A DNA stretch of 38,949 bases from an uncultured Clostridia bacterium (GCA_947595235.1 CANQEP010000005.1:1-38949), one strand, 5' to 3'. Numbered from the stretch's first letter, positions 16,584 through 25,260 are shown. The notes: generated from the sequence alone by a model not told the origin. Numbers and translations: made by a program.

Positions 16584-17573
16584 TTATTTATACTTTTTTG
16601 ATAAGTTCTCTATTTGCTTTTGTATCTTTTCTTTTGTCTCGCTTGGAGAAACAAGAGTGGCGCTTTCACCATATTGCAAGCACCAATAAACAAGGGCAGA
16701 CTCGTTTGCGCGAACATCAGCAAAAATCTCACTTCCTTTTTGATACACTCTTGTGTTTTGCCCGAACCAATCGCAAACAACGTTGACCGCGTTTTCGTTT
16801 TCTAGCCTAAGAGTTGCATCAACTGGCACTGAACTCATCATGTAGATGTTTTCATTAACATACTTTGCAATGTCTATACCTTTGTCAAAGTTCTTTACGC
16901 TTGTTATTGGCTTTGCATCCGTTTCAAGAATTTTGATGTTTTTTATAAGTTCAACGCGGTAGTTGGCGATGTCGTCAAACTTGGAATTGTTGCAAACAAG
17001 GTAGTAGCGACCTTGATTGTTCACTAGAAAGTATGGGCTTGCAACGTAGTGTCGACTCTCTTGTTTTTCTTGCCTTCCCTTCGAGAAAAAGACCTTGTCA
17101 TAAGAGAATTCAACTTGCTTTTTCTGACTTATTGCATCATGCAAAATGTCTATCGTGTGGAAGAGTTGTTTGTTTGAAGTTCGCAAAATTTCGTCACTTT
17201 TGTACAAATAATTATACTTTTTGCGCCTATATTTGCTCAAAAATGCAGATAATTTCTCTGCCAATAGTTTTGAATTTTTGCCCGTGATTGAACGGCTAGA
17301 AAAGACAGCGTCAATCAAGAACGATATCTCGCTCGGCTCAAACTCGCGCGATGCAAGAAAGTATCCCCCGCCCGAATTTTTGCAAATATCATAGCCAAAG
17401 AACACAAGAGCGTCAATTTTTTCGGCGACCGTCTTCCTGTTGCATTCAACGCCATAAAGGCTGAGCAATTTTTCTTTTATTTCTTTTTGCGTCAAAAAAT
17501 GCTCTTCGTCTGTATACTCTTTCAAAATGCTTAAAACTTGCAAAATTAGCAAACTTTTGTTACCGCCGTCCAT
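16584..17573 (-). CDS. WYL-domain HTH transcriptional regulator (second copy)
   Basis: FLTQKEIKEKLLSLYGVECNRKTVAEKIDALVFFGYDI; RHYVASPYFLVNNQGRYYLVCNNSKFDDIANYRVELIKNI; same length and architecture as 10648-11640. Confidence 0.85.
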   Translation of the reverse strand: MDGGNKSLLILQVLSILKEYTDEEHFLTQKEIKEKLLSLYGVECNRKTVAEKIDALVFFGYDICKNSGGGYFLASREFEPSEISFLIDAVFSSRSITGKNSKLLAEKLSAFLSKYRRKKYNYLYKSDEILRTSNKQLFHTIDILHDAISQKKQVEFSYDKVFFSKGRQEKQESRHYVASPYFLVNNQGRYYLVCNNSKFDDIANYRVELIKNIKILETDAKPITSVKNFDKGIDIAKYVNENIYMMSSVPVDATLRLENENAVNVVCDWFGQNTRVYQKGSEIFADVRANESALVYWCLQYGESATLVSPSETKEKIQKQIENLSKKYK

Positions 17574-17657
17574 AACTTTCCCCCTTTTTTTTATGATACC
17601 CAATTTTAAAGTTGTTGTCCAGCAAAAATCACCAAAAGCAAAACCCCGCGGGAATGC

Positions 17658-18941
17658 TTAATTGATAATCTTGCACGAATTTCTTATTTCTTGGATATCG
17701 CCCATCACAAGGGTGGTCTTTTCCATGAGCGCCTTTGCCATTTTATCAAGGAACTCGATGTTGTCCATTAGCAACTTTTTTGTCCTTCTGTATAATTCTT
17801 TAAGTTCATTTGAAACCGCCATGCAGAGCCTTTCCTTTTTCTCATTTGAGTCGGTGTTGGGTCCCTCCAAAAACTTGTCGAACCCAAACCCGCAAAAGTC
17901 GTCCATGAGTTCGGTTGCCCTGTCAAAAGCCTTGTGCAAATCGTCATTCGCGCCCGTATCAATCTCGCCAAAAACCACCTCAATAGCTGCCTTTCCCCCA
18001 AGAATTTTGCAAATTGAGTTTATCCTCTCCTTTTCTTTTATGTTTCGCATTGGCTCGGAATTGTTGTTCACAGTGATTCCACCAACTGTTCCCCTGTGGT
18101 TTGCAATGGAGGCAAGAGCAATGGACTCTTTTTTGAGCACCTCGCCAACAACAACGTGTCCCGCCTCGTGATAAGCAACATACTTTCTGTCCTCGTCTTT
18201 AATGTCTGCCCCGCTTTCATCACTCGGCGCCTCAAAGGTCTTTCTTAAATACGCTTTTAGTAGTTCTTCCTTGCCGATTTTGTCTTTGCCGTTATACGCT
18301 GCATAGGCCCCCGCCTCGTTGATTATGGTCTCTATTTTTGCGCACGACATACAAGACATAATTTTTGCAAACTCTTTGACGTTGATGTCCCCAAGATTTT
18401 TCTTTTGGTTGAGGTAATACTCAATTATCTTTTCGCTGTCCTCGCCCGTCGCGTAGTCAACAGGAATGATGGTGCTGAACCTTCCGTCGCGCCTCAGTGA
18501 CCTTGGCAACTCCCTTATATCGTTTGCAGTTGCAACAACAAAAACGTCGCTGTCTTTAAGTTCGTCAATGCAAGTTTGAATTGTAACAAACTCGTCGGTG
18601 TCGCTGTGGAACGAGTCCTCGTTGGAGAACTTGTCCATGTCGTCAAGAAAAACAATGGACGGCTGGTTCGCCTTTGCTTCCTCAAACACCTTTGTTATCT
18701 CGCGAACAAAACTTCCATCCGCCTTGTTTTTGCGACACAAGAAGCATTTCCTTTTTGATTCCTTGATGAAGCACTCCGCCATAAGGGTCTTTCCAACCCC
18801 GGGAATGCCGTGAAGCAACAGTCCTTGCGACGCCTTGACCCCAAACTTTTCGTACTTCTTGGGATTTACCAAGATGTCGCAAATCCTCCTTAATTCATTC
18901 TTTATTTGATCATAGCCAATGATTCTGTCAAACTCGTCCAT
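17658..18941 (-). CDS. Soluble FtsH-like AAA+ ATPase / M41-type metalloprotease
   Basis: Walker A GIPGVGKT, Walker B SIVFLDDMD, SRH-like ATANDIRELPRSLRRDGRF, zinc motif HEAGH; no N-terminal TM segments. Confidence 0.88.
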   Translation of the reverse strand: MDEFDRIIGYDQIKNELRRICDILVNPKKYEKFGVKASQGLLLHGIPGVGKTLMAECFIKESKRKCFLCRKNKADGSFVREITKVFEEAKANQPSIVFLDDMDKFSNEDSFHSDTDEFVTIQTCIDELKDSDVFVVATANDIRELPRSLRRDGRFSTIIPVDYATGEDSEKIIEYYLNQKKNLGDINVKEFAKIMSCMSCAKIETIINEAGAYAAYNGKDKIGKEELLKAYLRKTFEAPSDESGADIKDEDRKYVAYHEAGHVVVGEVLKKESIALASIANHRGTVGGITVNNNSEPMRNIKEKERINSICKILGGKAAIEVVFGEIDTGANDDLHKAFDRATELMDDFCGFGFDKFLEGPNTDSNEKKERLCMAVSNELKELYRRTKKLLMDNIEFLDKMAKALMEKTTLVMGDIQEIRNSCKIIN

Positions 18942-19042
18942 ACTTTTCCCCTCCCTTTACTTACCCCCAATATACCCCTTTCTGTGTCCAAAAAAACGGA
19001 CATCCCCCACCATTTTCCAATTTTTTCGCAAATTTTCGCCAC

Positions 19043-19067
19043 AAAAAAAGTTGACCCAATGGTCAAC
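19043..19067 (-). terminator. Intrinsic terminator of XRE transcript
   Basis: Minus strand GTTGACC-ATTG-GGTCAAC-TTTTTTT. Confidence 0.8.
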
Positions 19068-19075
19068 AAAATAAA

Positions 19076-19163
19076 CTAATTCTAAAAGTTGATGTTTTAT
19101 CACCCCCTTTTGGTGCGGTACGCACCAAAAGGGGTGATAAGGTATCCACTTTTCGACAATTAG
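19076..19163. repeat. ~88-bp imperfect palindrome with a strong 20-bp core hairpin
   Basis: TTATCACCCC(C)TTTTGGTGCG-GTA-CGCACCAAAAGGGGTGATAA, flanked by CTAATT..AAAAGT / ACTTTT..AATTAG. Confidence 0.75.
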
Positions 19164-19393
19164 TCATCTATATTATCAAATATCTTGTCATCGAAAAAGT
19201 CTTTCAGAGAAATACCAAGTGTGGAACAAATTTGATAGATTGTTTCTGTACTTACTCGCTTTTTATTGTTGTTCACAACATTACTCACGGTAGACCTTGG
19301 CACCCCACCATTTTTGAACAGCGAATATTGAGACAAATTTCTCTCGTCCAACAAATTTTTGACTCTTATAGCAATAGCCTCTGTTAGTTTCAT
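19160..19393 (-). CDS. XRE family HTH regulator
   Basis: LSQYSLFKNGGVPRSTVSNVVNNNKKRVSTETIYQICSTLGISLKDFFDD. Confidence 0.88.
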   Translation of the reverse strand: MKLTEAIAIRVKNLLDERNLSQYSLFKNGGVPRSTVSNVVNNNKKRVSTETIYQICSTLGISLKDFFDDKIFDNIDD

Positions 19394-19417
19394 AATTCTA
19401 TACTTTGCTTATATTTG

Positions 19418-19747
19418 TTATTTATTCTTTAATTTGTTTGCCAAGTCAAGTATAGTCGACTTATTCTCGGCACTCAGCGACTTTATTGCACTGAGTATTT
19501 CCATATCTTTTGCATAGTTCTCGGGGTCTGAATAGAAAAATTCTCGTGGCGAAACATTAACAATATCCAAAAACTTCAATAAGGTTGAGACTTTCAACTC
19601 AACCGATTGCCTTTCGATTCGATTCATAAAACTATCACTATATCCAAGTTGCAGACTAGTTTCACGCGCGGACAAATTATTTTTATTTCTATAATAGCCA
19701 ACTCTAAAAATAATTTCTTTGTATTGTTTTTCTATATTTTTGTCCAT
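19418..19747 (-). CDS. XRE family HTH regulator
   Basis: YYRNKNNLSARETSLQLGYSDSFMNRIERQSVELKVSTLLKFLDIVNVSPREFF. Confidence 0.88.
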   Translation of the reverse strand: MDKNIEKQYKEIIFRVGYYRNKNNLSARETSLQLGYSDSFMNRIERQSVELKVSTLLKFLDIVNVSPREFFYSDPENYAKDMEILSAIKSLSAENKSTILDLANKLKNK

Positions 19748-19771
19748 AAAAACCTCACAACTATTTTACAA

Positions 19772-20206
19772 TCACTCGTGCTCAAGCAAGTCATCAAAAG
19801 TGCAGTTAAAATAATTCACGATTTCTAGCAAACATTGAACGCTTGGCTCTGTCCCCTTTTTCCAGCGAAGAATATTGTCCCTTGAATAATGCAAATCTTT
19901 GCTAAATTGCCTACAAGATATCTTTGCACTTTTTATTAGCAACATGAGTCTGTCATAAAAATTGGTTTGACGCGCGCTGTAGGGTTTGAAGTCGTTCACA
20001 TCTTTGAGTTCGTATAGATAATCAATTGAAACTTCAAGATAATTTACGATTTTTATTAGCGTCGTCAAACTTGGAGTTCGTTGGTTGTACTTGTAAAAAG
20101 TGTTTTCTGACACCACTTTGTCATTAAACAAGTCGGCTGTGGTTTTGCCTCGCTCTTCCAATATCTCTTTTACGGCTTTAATAAAATTAAACATTTTAAC
20201 CCCCAT
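19772..20206 (-). CDS. XRE family regulator with two tandem HTH domains
   Basis: Two HTH_3-like units: KTTADLFNDKVVSENTFYKYNQRTPSLTTLIKIVNYLEVSIDYLYE and ISCRQFSKDLHYSRDNILRWKKGTEPSVQCLLEIVNYFNCTFDDLLE. Alternative start at 20194. Confidence 0.85.
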   Translation of the reverse strand: MGVKMFNFIKAVKEILEERGKTTADLFNDKVVSENTFYKYNQRTPSLTTLIKIVNYLEVSIDYLYELKDVNDFKPYSARQTNFYDRLMLLIKSAKISCRQFSKDLHYSRDNILRWKKGTEPSVQCLLEIVNYFNCTFDDLLEHE

Positions 20207-20221
20207 GTTTAACTCAATTAT

Positions 20222-20268
20222 TGCCTAATTTGATGCCAAAATGCTTGCGACTGCCTAATTTAATGCCA
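20222..20268. promoter_or_regulatory. Two direct repeats at 30-bp spacing upstream of the tandem-HTH gene
   Basis: TGCCTAATTTGATGCCA (20222) and TGCCTAATTTAATGCCA (20252). Confidence 0.65.
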
Positions 20269-20359
20269 TATAATATATATGTTGCATGGCTACGACTTGC
20301 CAAAGATATTGAGCATAAAAAAATTGACTGTCACAAACAGCCAACTTCTCAATTTCATT

Positions 20360-20671
20360 TTACTCTTTATATGAACTCATTATTTGCTTTATTGCTTTCT
20401 TTTGGACGTCGCTTAAAGTTGTCCACATCTCAACAACTTCTTTAATTTCGGGTGTTGCGGGGATAAGTTCACAGTCCACGGCGAAAAATTCTACCAAAGA
20501 CATTTGAAAACCTTTTTCGCAGATTATCTGCAACGAGTCCAATGTTGGGGTGTAGTTGTTGTCATACCACCTATAGATAGTATTTTTGTTTATACCACTC
20601 CTTTTTGCGAGTTCGTATATTGTCATTCCGCGAGATTCTCGTATGTCGGTTATTCTTTTTAAAATATCCAT
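20360..20671 (-). CDS. XRE family HTH regulator
   Basis: MDILKRITDIRESRGMTIYELAKRSGINKNTIYRWYDNNYTPTLDSLQIICEKGFQMSLVEFF. Confidence 0.88.
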   Translation of the reverse strand: MDILKRITDIRESRGMTIYELAKRSGINKNTIYRWYDNNYTPTLDSLQIICEKGFQMSLVEFFAVDCELIPATPEIKEVVEMWTTLSDVQKKAIKQIMSSYKE

Positions 20672-20795
20672 ACTTTCCCCCAAATGGTTAATTGTTAGCA
20701 TCATTATAGTCTAAAATGATTGACTATTTTTTAATTCATTATGCTATAATTGATTGCCTATTATTACCAAATACATATACTAGTGGAGAAAAAAT

Positions 20796-21293
20796 ATGAA
20801 AAATAATGCTTTATGTTTTATTGGTCATCGAAATGTTTTTGACAGGACTTTGGAGCATCGTCTTTATGAGGCTGTTGAAGCGGAAATCAAAAATGGATAC
20901 TCAACATTTTATGTTGGCAATCATGGAGACTTTGACAAATTGGTGCGTGGGGTGTGCGCCAAGTTAAAGCGCGTATACCAACATATAACTATAAACATTG
21001 TTTTAACAAGCCAGACGCAACTTAACCAATACCTTGACGAGAACGGCAAACTTTATGGTTTTTATGAGTGCTACAACTTTGTCTCGTTCGACATTGAAAC
21101 CGCTCACTTCAAGCAAAAGATAACCAAAAGCAATCAGCAAATGATTGATTGTTGCAGTAAACTCATTTGCTATGTTAACCCCTTATACAAATATTCAAGT
21201 GGCGCCATGACGGCATACAAATACGCAAATAAAAAAGGCTTACAAATCATAAACCTTTATAAAAAGCACCAAAGACCACCCGAACCAAAATAA
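20796..21293 (+). CDS. SLOG-superfamily (DUF1273/YpsA-like) protein
   Basis: CFIGHRNVFDR...STFYVGNHGDFDKLVRGVCAKLK...CVNPLYKYSSGAMTAYKYANKKGLQIINLY: Rossmann-like SLOG pattern. Confidence 0.7.
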   Translation: MKNNALCFIGHRNVFDRTLEHRLYEAVEAEIKNGYSTFYVGNHGDFDKLVRGVCAKLKRVYQHITINIVLTSQTQLNQYLDENGKLYGFYECYNFVSFDIETAHFKQKITKSNQQMIDCCSKLICYVNPLYKYSSGAMTAYKYANKKGLQIINLYKKHQRPPEPK

Positions 21294-21397
21294 TATTGTC
21301 ATCAAAAAATCGATATTTCTCACCCGTAGGCTTTAAACCGCTCAAAATTTTTGCGTTCGGCACTTCGTTTGAATTTTTGATAATATTTTTGCAATAA

Positions 21398-21922
21398 CTA
21401 AAAATCGTATAGTGTTGTGGTGTCCGAAACCTTGACGTAGTATCTTTCATATAATGAAGTGTCGTTTTTGTCTAATTTATAGACGCCTCTAAAAACAAAA
21501 CTGTCCCCCGTCTTTTCAAAGACCGCTTTGTAGGGATAATCAAAAGTCAAGCCGAAGTTCGATGGAATTGTTTGTTTATCGCCAAAATATTCTTCTTTGA
21601 TTCTTCCATCTTGAAGCATTTTATCACTCCAGCCGTTTCGTGTCACTCCGTCAAGAGCAATCATCCAAATATAGCACAATTTTGTTAAAGTATATGTTGC
21701 CCTGCCCCAACCTTTCAATTCTCTTCCAGTAAGATGATTTATGAGTTGATAGTCCTTGTCAAACGGAAAAACATCTCCAGCCTTGATGACCTCGCTCCTT
21801 TTATTTACCACAAGAGTTTTTTCGTCGGCACCCATGTTTAATTCATTTTTGCAGACATGACAAAGCGTTTCATCTTCTTTTATATAATTAAGTTTGCATC
21901 TTGGACACTTTTTATAATTCAT
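21398..21922 (-). CDS. Zinc-ribbon protein, unknown function
   Basis: N-terminal MNYKKCPRCKLNYIKEDETLCHVCKNEL (CxxC...CxxC). Confidence 0.7.
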   Translation of the reverse strand: MNYKKCPRCKLNYIKEDETLCHVCKNELNMGADEKTLVVNKRSEVIKAGDVFPFDKDYQLINHLTGRELKGWGRATYTLTKLCYIWMIALDGVTRNGWSDKMLQDGRIKEEYFGDKQTIPSNFGLTFDYPYKAVFEKTGDSFVFRGVYKLDKNDTSLYERYYVKVSDTTTLYDF

Positions 21923-21978
21923 GCTTTTTCCTTTTTTGTTTTTTCATTTGTAAAAAATAACTTAATTTGTTAGATTTT

Positions 21979-22818
21979 TTACAAGTTTTGTTTTGATTTT
22001 ATCATTTCTTCCAATTTTTTGGCGTGTTTGAAGGCCTCGGTCAAAAACTCCTCATCTGTAAATTTTTCGTAGAAATTGCCGGCGGAAAGGTTTGTTTTGT
22101 GAATTTCTAGCATGAGGGTGTTTATTTGTTTTGGATGCTCGGCAAAGAATGTGCAAAGCCCATCATAGTTGATTTTTCCGTCAAATGGCAAGCGATGAAT
22201 GTCCTTTGTGAAGTCGTAGCCCTCTTCCCAGTCGCAAAGGTTGTCGTGGATATGGACAACTTTAAGTGACTTCCCATACTTTTTGATAAGGTCATGCTTT
22301 TTCAAATACAAATTATGGTGGCCGATGTCATAGCAAAAGGCCAAGTTGTCTGACTTAAAGTTCTTGAAAAGGAAGTCAATATACTTAAGGCACCTTTGGT
22401 CAACGTTCTCTAGCGCAAGAACAACGCCGTTTTTTACTGCCGCGTCAAAGATGCGCCCGAAGTTGTCAAGCCCCGACTGTGAGGGCTCGTTCGCGATGTC
22501 GTTCGGGCTCCCCCATGTGCAGTGGAACACGGCGTTTTTGATTTTGTACTTGCCGCACAACTCAACTTGGCTAATGACATTGTCAACATACTCGTCGCAA
22601 GACTTCCCTCTTAGCCAAAGGTCGTTGCCATATTTGTAGTCAAGGTGGACGCACGCAATTTCTAGCCCCGCATTTTTGACAATCTTTATCTTTTCTTCAT
22701 CATCTTTGCGGTCAAAAGCGATCATAACGCAGTCAAAACCCGCGTTTTTTATGTTCTTTACAATCTCCTCAAAGTCGGCTCCCGCTTGATTGTTTGTGTT
22801 AACTCCAATTTTTAGCAT
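21979..22818 (-). CDS. Sugar phosphate isomerase/epimerase (AP endonuclease 2-like TIM barrel)
   Basis: GLEIACVHLDYKYG...LALENVDQR...FCYDIGHHNLYL...VVHIHDNLCDWEEGYDFTKDIHRLPFDGKINY. Confidence 0.88.
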   Translation of the reverse strand: MLKIGVNTNNQAGADFEEIVKNIKNAGFDCVMIAFDRKDDEEKIKIVKNAGLEIACVHLDYKYGNDLWLRGKSCDEYVDNVISQVELCGKYKIKNAVFHCTWGSPNDIANEPSQSGLDNFGRIFDAAVKNGVVLALENVDQRCLKYIDFLFKNFKSDNLAFCYDIGHHNLYLKKHDLIKKYGKSLKVVHIHDNLCDWEEGYDFTKDIHRLPFDGKINYDGLCTFFAEHPKQINTLMLEIHKTNLSAGNFYEKFTDEEFLTEAFKHAKKLEEMIKSKQNL

Positions 22819-22827
22819 ACTTTCCTC

Positions 22828-23169
22828 CTAGTTGAAACTCGCCTCGTCCAAAAGCGGAACAATGTCAATGGCGGGCTCCTCGTATGGGTGCGCCTTTCGA
22901 AGGGCGGTTATGACCGCCTTTACTTTTTCCACCGGGCAAACAAACTCCAACTTTTCTTCTTTCACTTCTTCAAATTTGCTCTTCTTTCCAATATATGGAT
23001 TTGCATTGTCGTTTGGCAAAAACGTTCCCTTCCCTTTGACCGAGTAGGTGCAAAAAGTATAATTTCCAATAACTCCCGCACCAGCATCGCAAACCGCATT
23101 TCGCACATTTTTTACACTAGATAGTGGAATTGTAACGAAAATTTTCACATTTTTGACGTCAATTTGCAT
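22828..23169 (-). CDS. NIF3/YqfO CutA-like domain protein (stand-alone)
   Basis: VRNAVCDAGAGVIGNYTFCTYSVKGKGTFLPNDNANPYIGKKSKFEEVKEEKLEFVCPVEKV...AHPYEEPAIDIVPL. Confidence 0.85.
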   Translation of the reverse strand: MQIDVKNVKIFVTIPLSSVKNVRNAVCDAGAGVIGNYTFCTYSVKGKGTFLPNDNANPYIGKKSKFEEVKEEKLEFVCPVEKVKAVITALRKAHPYEEPAIDIVPLLDEASFN

Positions 23170-23179
23170 TTTTTACCTC

Positions 23180-24052
23180 TTAGATTTCTATAAGTTCATA
23201 GTCTCTTGAGCCAAGGCCAATGGACTCGGCATATGGCAAAATATGTCTGCCATTTTGCCTTTCAACGCGAGCGATAAAGTGGTCGCGACCTCTGTCAGTT
23301 GATGACCAAATTTTGTCTATGCACGCTTGGTCAACGGCAACGGGGTCAGTGGAAGCCAAGATGCCGATGTCTTGCATGCAAGGATCTTCGGGACTGGAGT
23401 CGCAATCGCAGTCCACTGAAAGGTTGTTCATAACGTCGATATAAACAATCTTGCCCTTTCTGAACTCGCTGACCGCCTTTGCAGCCTCTGCCATACTCTC
23501 AAGAAAGTCGTTTTGCTTTGCAATACAGGTCCAAAGTTTTGAAGCCTCGCGCGTTTTCCCCGCCGTGTGGATATATGCCTTGCCCGCAGTTGACGCAAAG
23601 CCAATCGATTGATTTTTTATAACTCCGCCAAATCCCCCCATGGCGTGACCCTTGAAGTGCGCAAGGTTGACAAACGCGTCATAGTTATTCATGTGCTCGC
23701 CCACGATGTCAACGTCAAGGTGCTTGCCCCCACAAGGGATTTCCATCTCGCCGAACTCATCCAAGATGTCGCACTTTGCAATATCCAAAAATCCATGGTC
23801 CTTGATGGCATGCCAGTGGTCTTTGGGGTCTTGCCTTTTGCCACCATATGCCGTGCAACACTCAACAATGGTCGCGTCAAGTTTTTTTACAAGGTCCTTT
23901 ATGAGTTCGGGCTTCAAATAATTGTGGCCACCTGGTTCACCTGTGGAGATTTTAACCCCAATCTTGCCTTTTAGTTTAACGCCGAGCGCGTCATAGATTT
24001 TAACGAGCGAGGCCGCACTTATGTCTTTTGTGAAATATACTTTTGATTTCAT
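23180..24052 (-). CDS. DUF362 domain protein
   Basis: KIGVKISTGEPGGHNYLKPELIKDLVKKLDATIVECCTAYGG...NLAHFKGHAMGGFGGVIKNQSIGFAS. Confidence 0.85.
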   Translation of the reverse strand: MKSKVYFTKDISAASLVKIYDALGVKLKGKIGVKISTGEPGGHNYLKPELIKDLVKKLDATIVECCTAYGGKRQDPKDHWHAIKDHGFLDIAKCDILDEFGEMEIPCGGKHLDVDIVGEHMNNYDAFVNLAHFKGHAMGGFGGVIKNQSIGFASTAGKAYIHTAGKTREASKLWTCIAKQNDFLESMAEAAKAVSEFRKGKIVYIDVMNNLSVDCDCDSSPEDPCMQDIGILASTDPVAVDQACIDKIWSSTDRGRDHFIARVERQNGRHILPYAESIGLGSRDYELIEI

Positions 24053-24062
24053 AATATTCTCC

Positions 24063-25049
24063 TCACTTTAAATTTGCTTTATAAAATTTGACAATCTCAT
24101 CAAATGGAATGATGTTTAGCCTGTCATAAAGATCGGTGTGGCTCGCGCCCTCAACAATGAGAAGTCGCTTGTTTTTTGCATATTTGCTTCCCGAAACCAT
24201 ATTTTCATACGCGTCTTTGCCGAAGTATAGCGAATGTGCCTTGCTTCCATGGATTATGAGCACTGCGCTGCGAATTTCTTTTGTGTACGCCAAAATGGGT
24301 TGGTTCATGAACGACATTGTTCCAGTGACATTCCATCCGCCGTTTGAGTTGAGCGACCTTTCGTGGTAGCCGCGTTTTGTCTTGTAGTAGTCGTGGTAGT
24401 CCTTAACAAAGTATGGCGCGTCATCTGGGAGCGGGTCAACAACTCCACCGCCAAGTTTGTAAACGTTGTTTTTGTAGTCCTCAAGGCGCTGAGCGTTGAG
24501 AGCCACCTTCTTTTCATAACGCAATTTTTCTTTGTTTTCTTTGTCAAAGTAGCCGTTTGCGTTAACGCGCGACATATCATACATTGTTGAAACAACGGTG
24601 GCTTTCACCCTTGTGTCAAGGCACGCAGCATTGAGAGCCAGTCCGCCAAATCCACAAATTCCAAGGATGCCAATCTTATTCTCGTCAACGTCATCCCTCA
24701 GCGAAAGGTAGTCAACCGCGGCTTGAAAGTCCTCGGTGTTGATGTCGGGAGACGCCACGAACCTTGGCTCGCCACCGCTTTCACCCGTAAACGATGGGTC
24801 AAACGCCAGCGTCAAAAAACCTCTTTCTGCCAACGTTTGGGCATAGAGTCCCGACGCTTGCTCCTTCACGGCCCCGAATGGACCGCAAACCGCAATCGCC
24901 GAGAACTTACCTGATTTTTCTTTTGGAACATACAAGTCCCCCGCCAAAGAAATTCCATATCTGTTATGAAAAACAACTTTTTCGTGCAAGACCTCGCTAC
25001 TTTTTGCAAAGGTCTTGTCCCATGTTTTTGTAAGTTTTAACTTTTCCAT
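24063..25049 (-). CDS. Alpha/beta hydrolase
   Basis: YGISLAGDLYVPKEKSGKFSAIAVCGPFGAVKEQ..LAFDPSFTGESGG..KIGILGICGFGGLALNAA; ASHTDLYD near the C-terminus. Confidence 0.88.
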   Translation of the reverse strand: MEKLKLTKTWDKTFAKSSEVLHEKVVFHNRYGISLAGDLYVPKEKSGKFSAIAVCGPFGAVKEQASGLYAQTLAERGFLTLAFDPSFTGESGGEPRFVASPDINTEDFQAAVDYLSLRDDVDENKIGILGICGFGGLALNAACLDTRVKATVVSTMYDMSRVNANGYFDKENKEKLRYEKKVALNAQRLEDYKNNVYKLGGGVVDPLPDDAPYFVKDYHDYYKTKRGYHERSLNSNGGWNVTGTMSFMNQPILAYTKEIRSAVLIIHGSKAHSLYFGKDAYENMVSGSKYAKNKRLLIVEGASHTDLYDRLNIIPFDEIVKFYKANLK

Positions 25050-25165
25050 AACACACCTACCTTAAACTCTCTTTTTAATTTTATCAATTTAAAAATTTCG
25101 CGTCAAACAAATAGAGGCCGAAAAAACAATTAAACTCAACCAATTATTCAATAAAAATGAATGAT

Positions 25166-25260
25166 TTTTCTGCAAAATATAAAAAAATGCGCATAAAAAA
25201 TCAAAATTTGCGCATAAAATTAGCATTTTTCATGATGTTTTCGCATGATTTTGCAGAAAA
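25166..25260. repeat. AT-rich element with 13-bp perfect terminal inverted repeats
   Basis: TTTTCTGCAAAAT (25166) and ATTTTGCAGAAAA (25248); internal direct repeats TGCGCATAAAA. Confidence 0.6.

Noticed and set aside
17662-18171. 169-aa plus-strand ORF
   Set aside because: Antisense to the FtsH-like gene, which has strong motif support.
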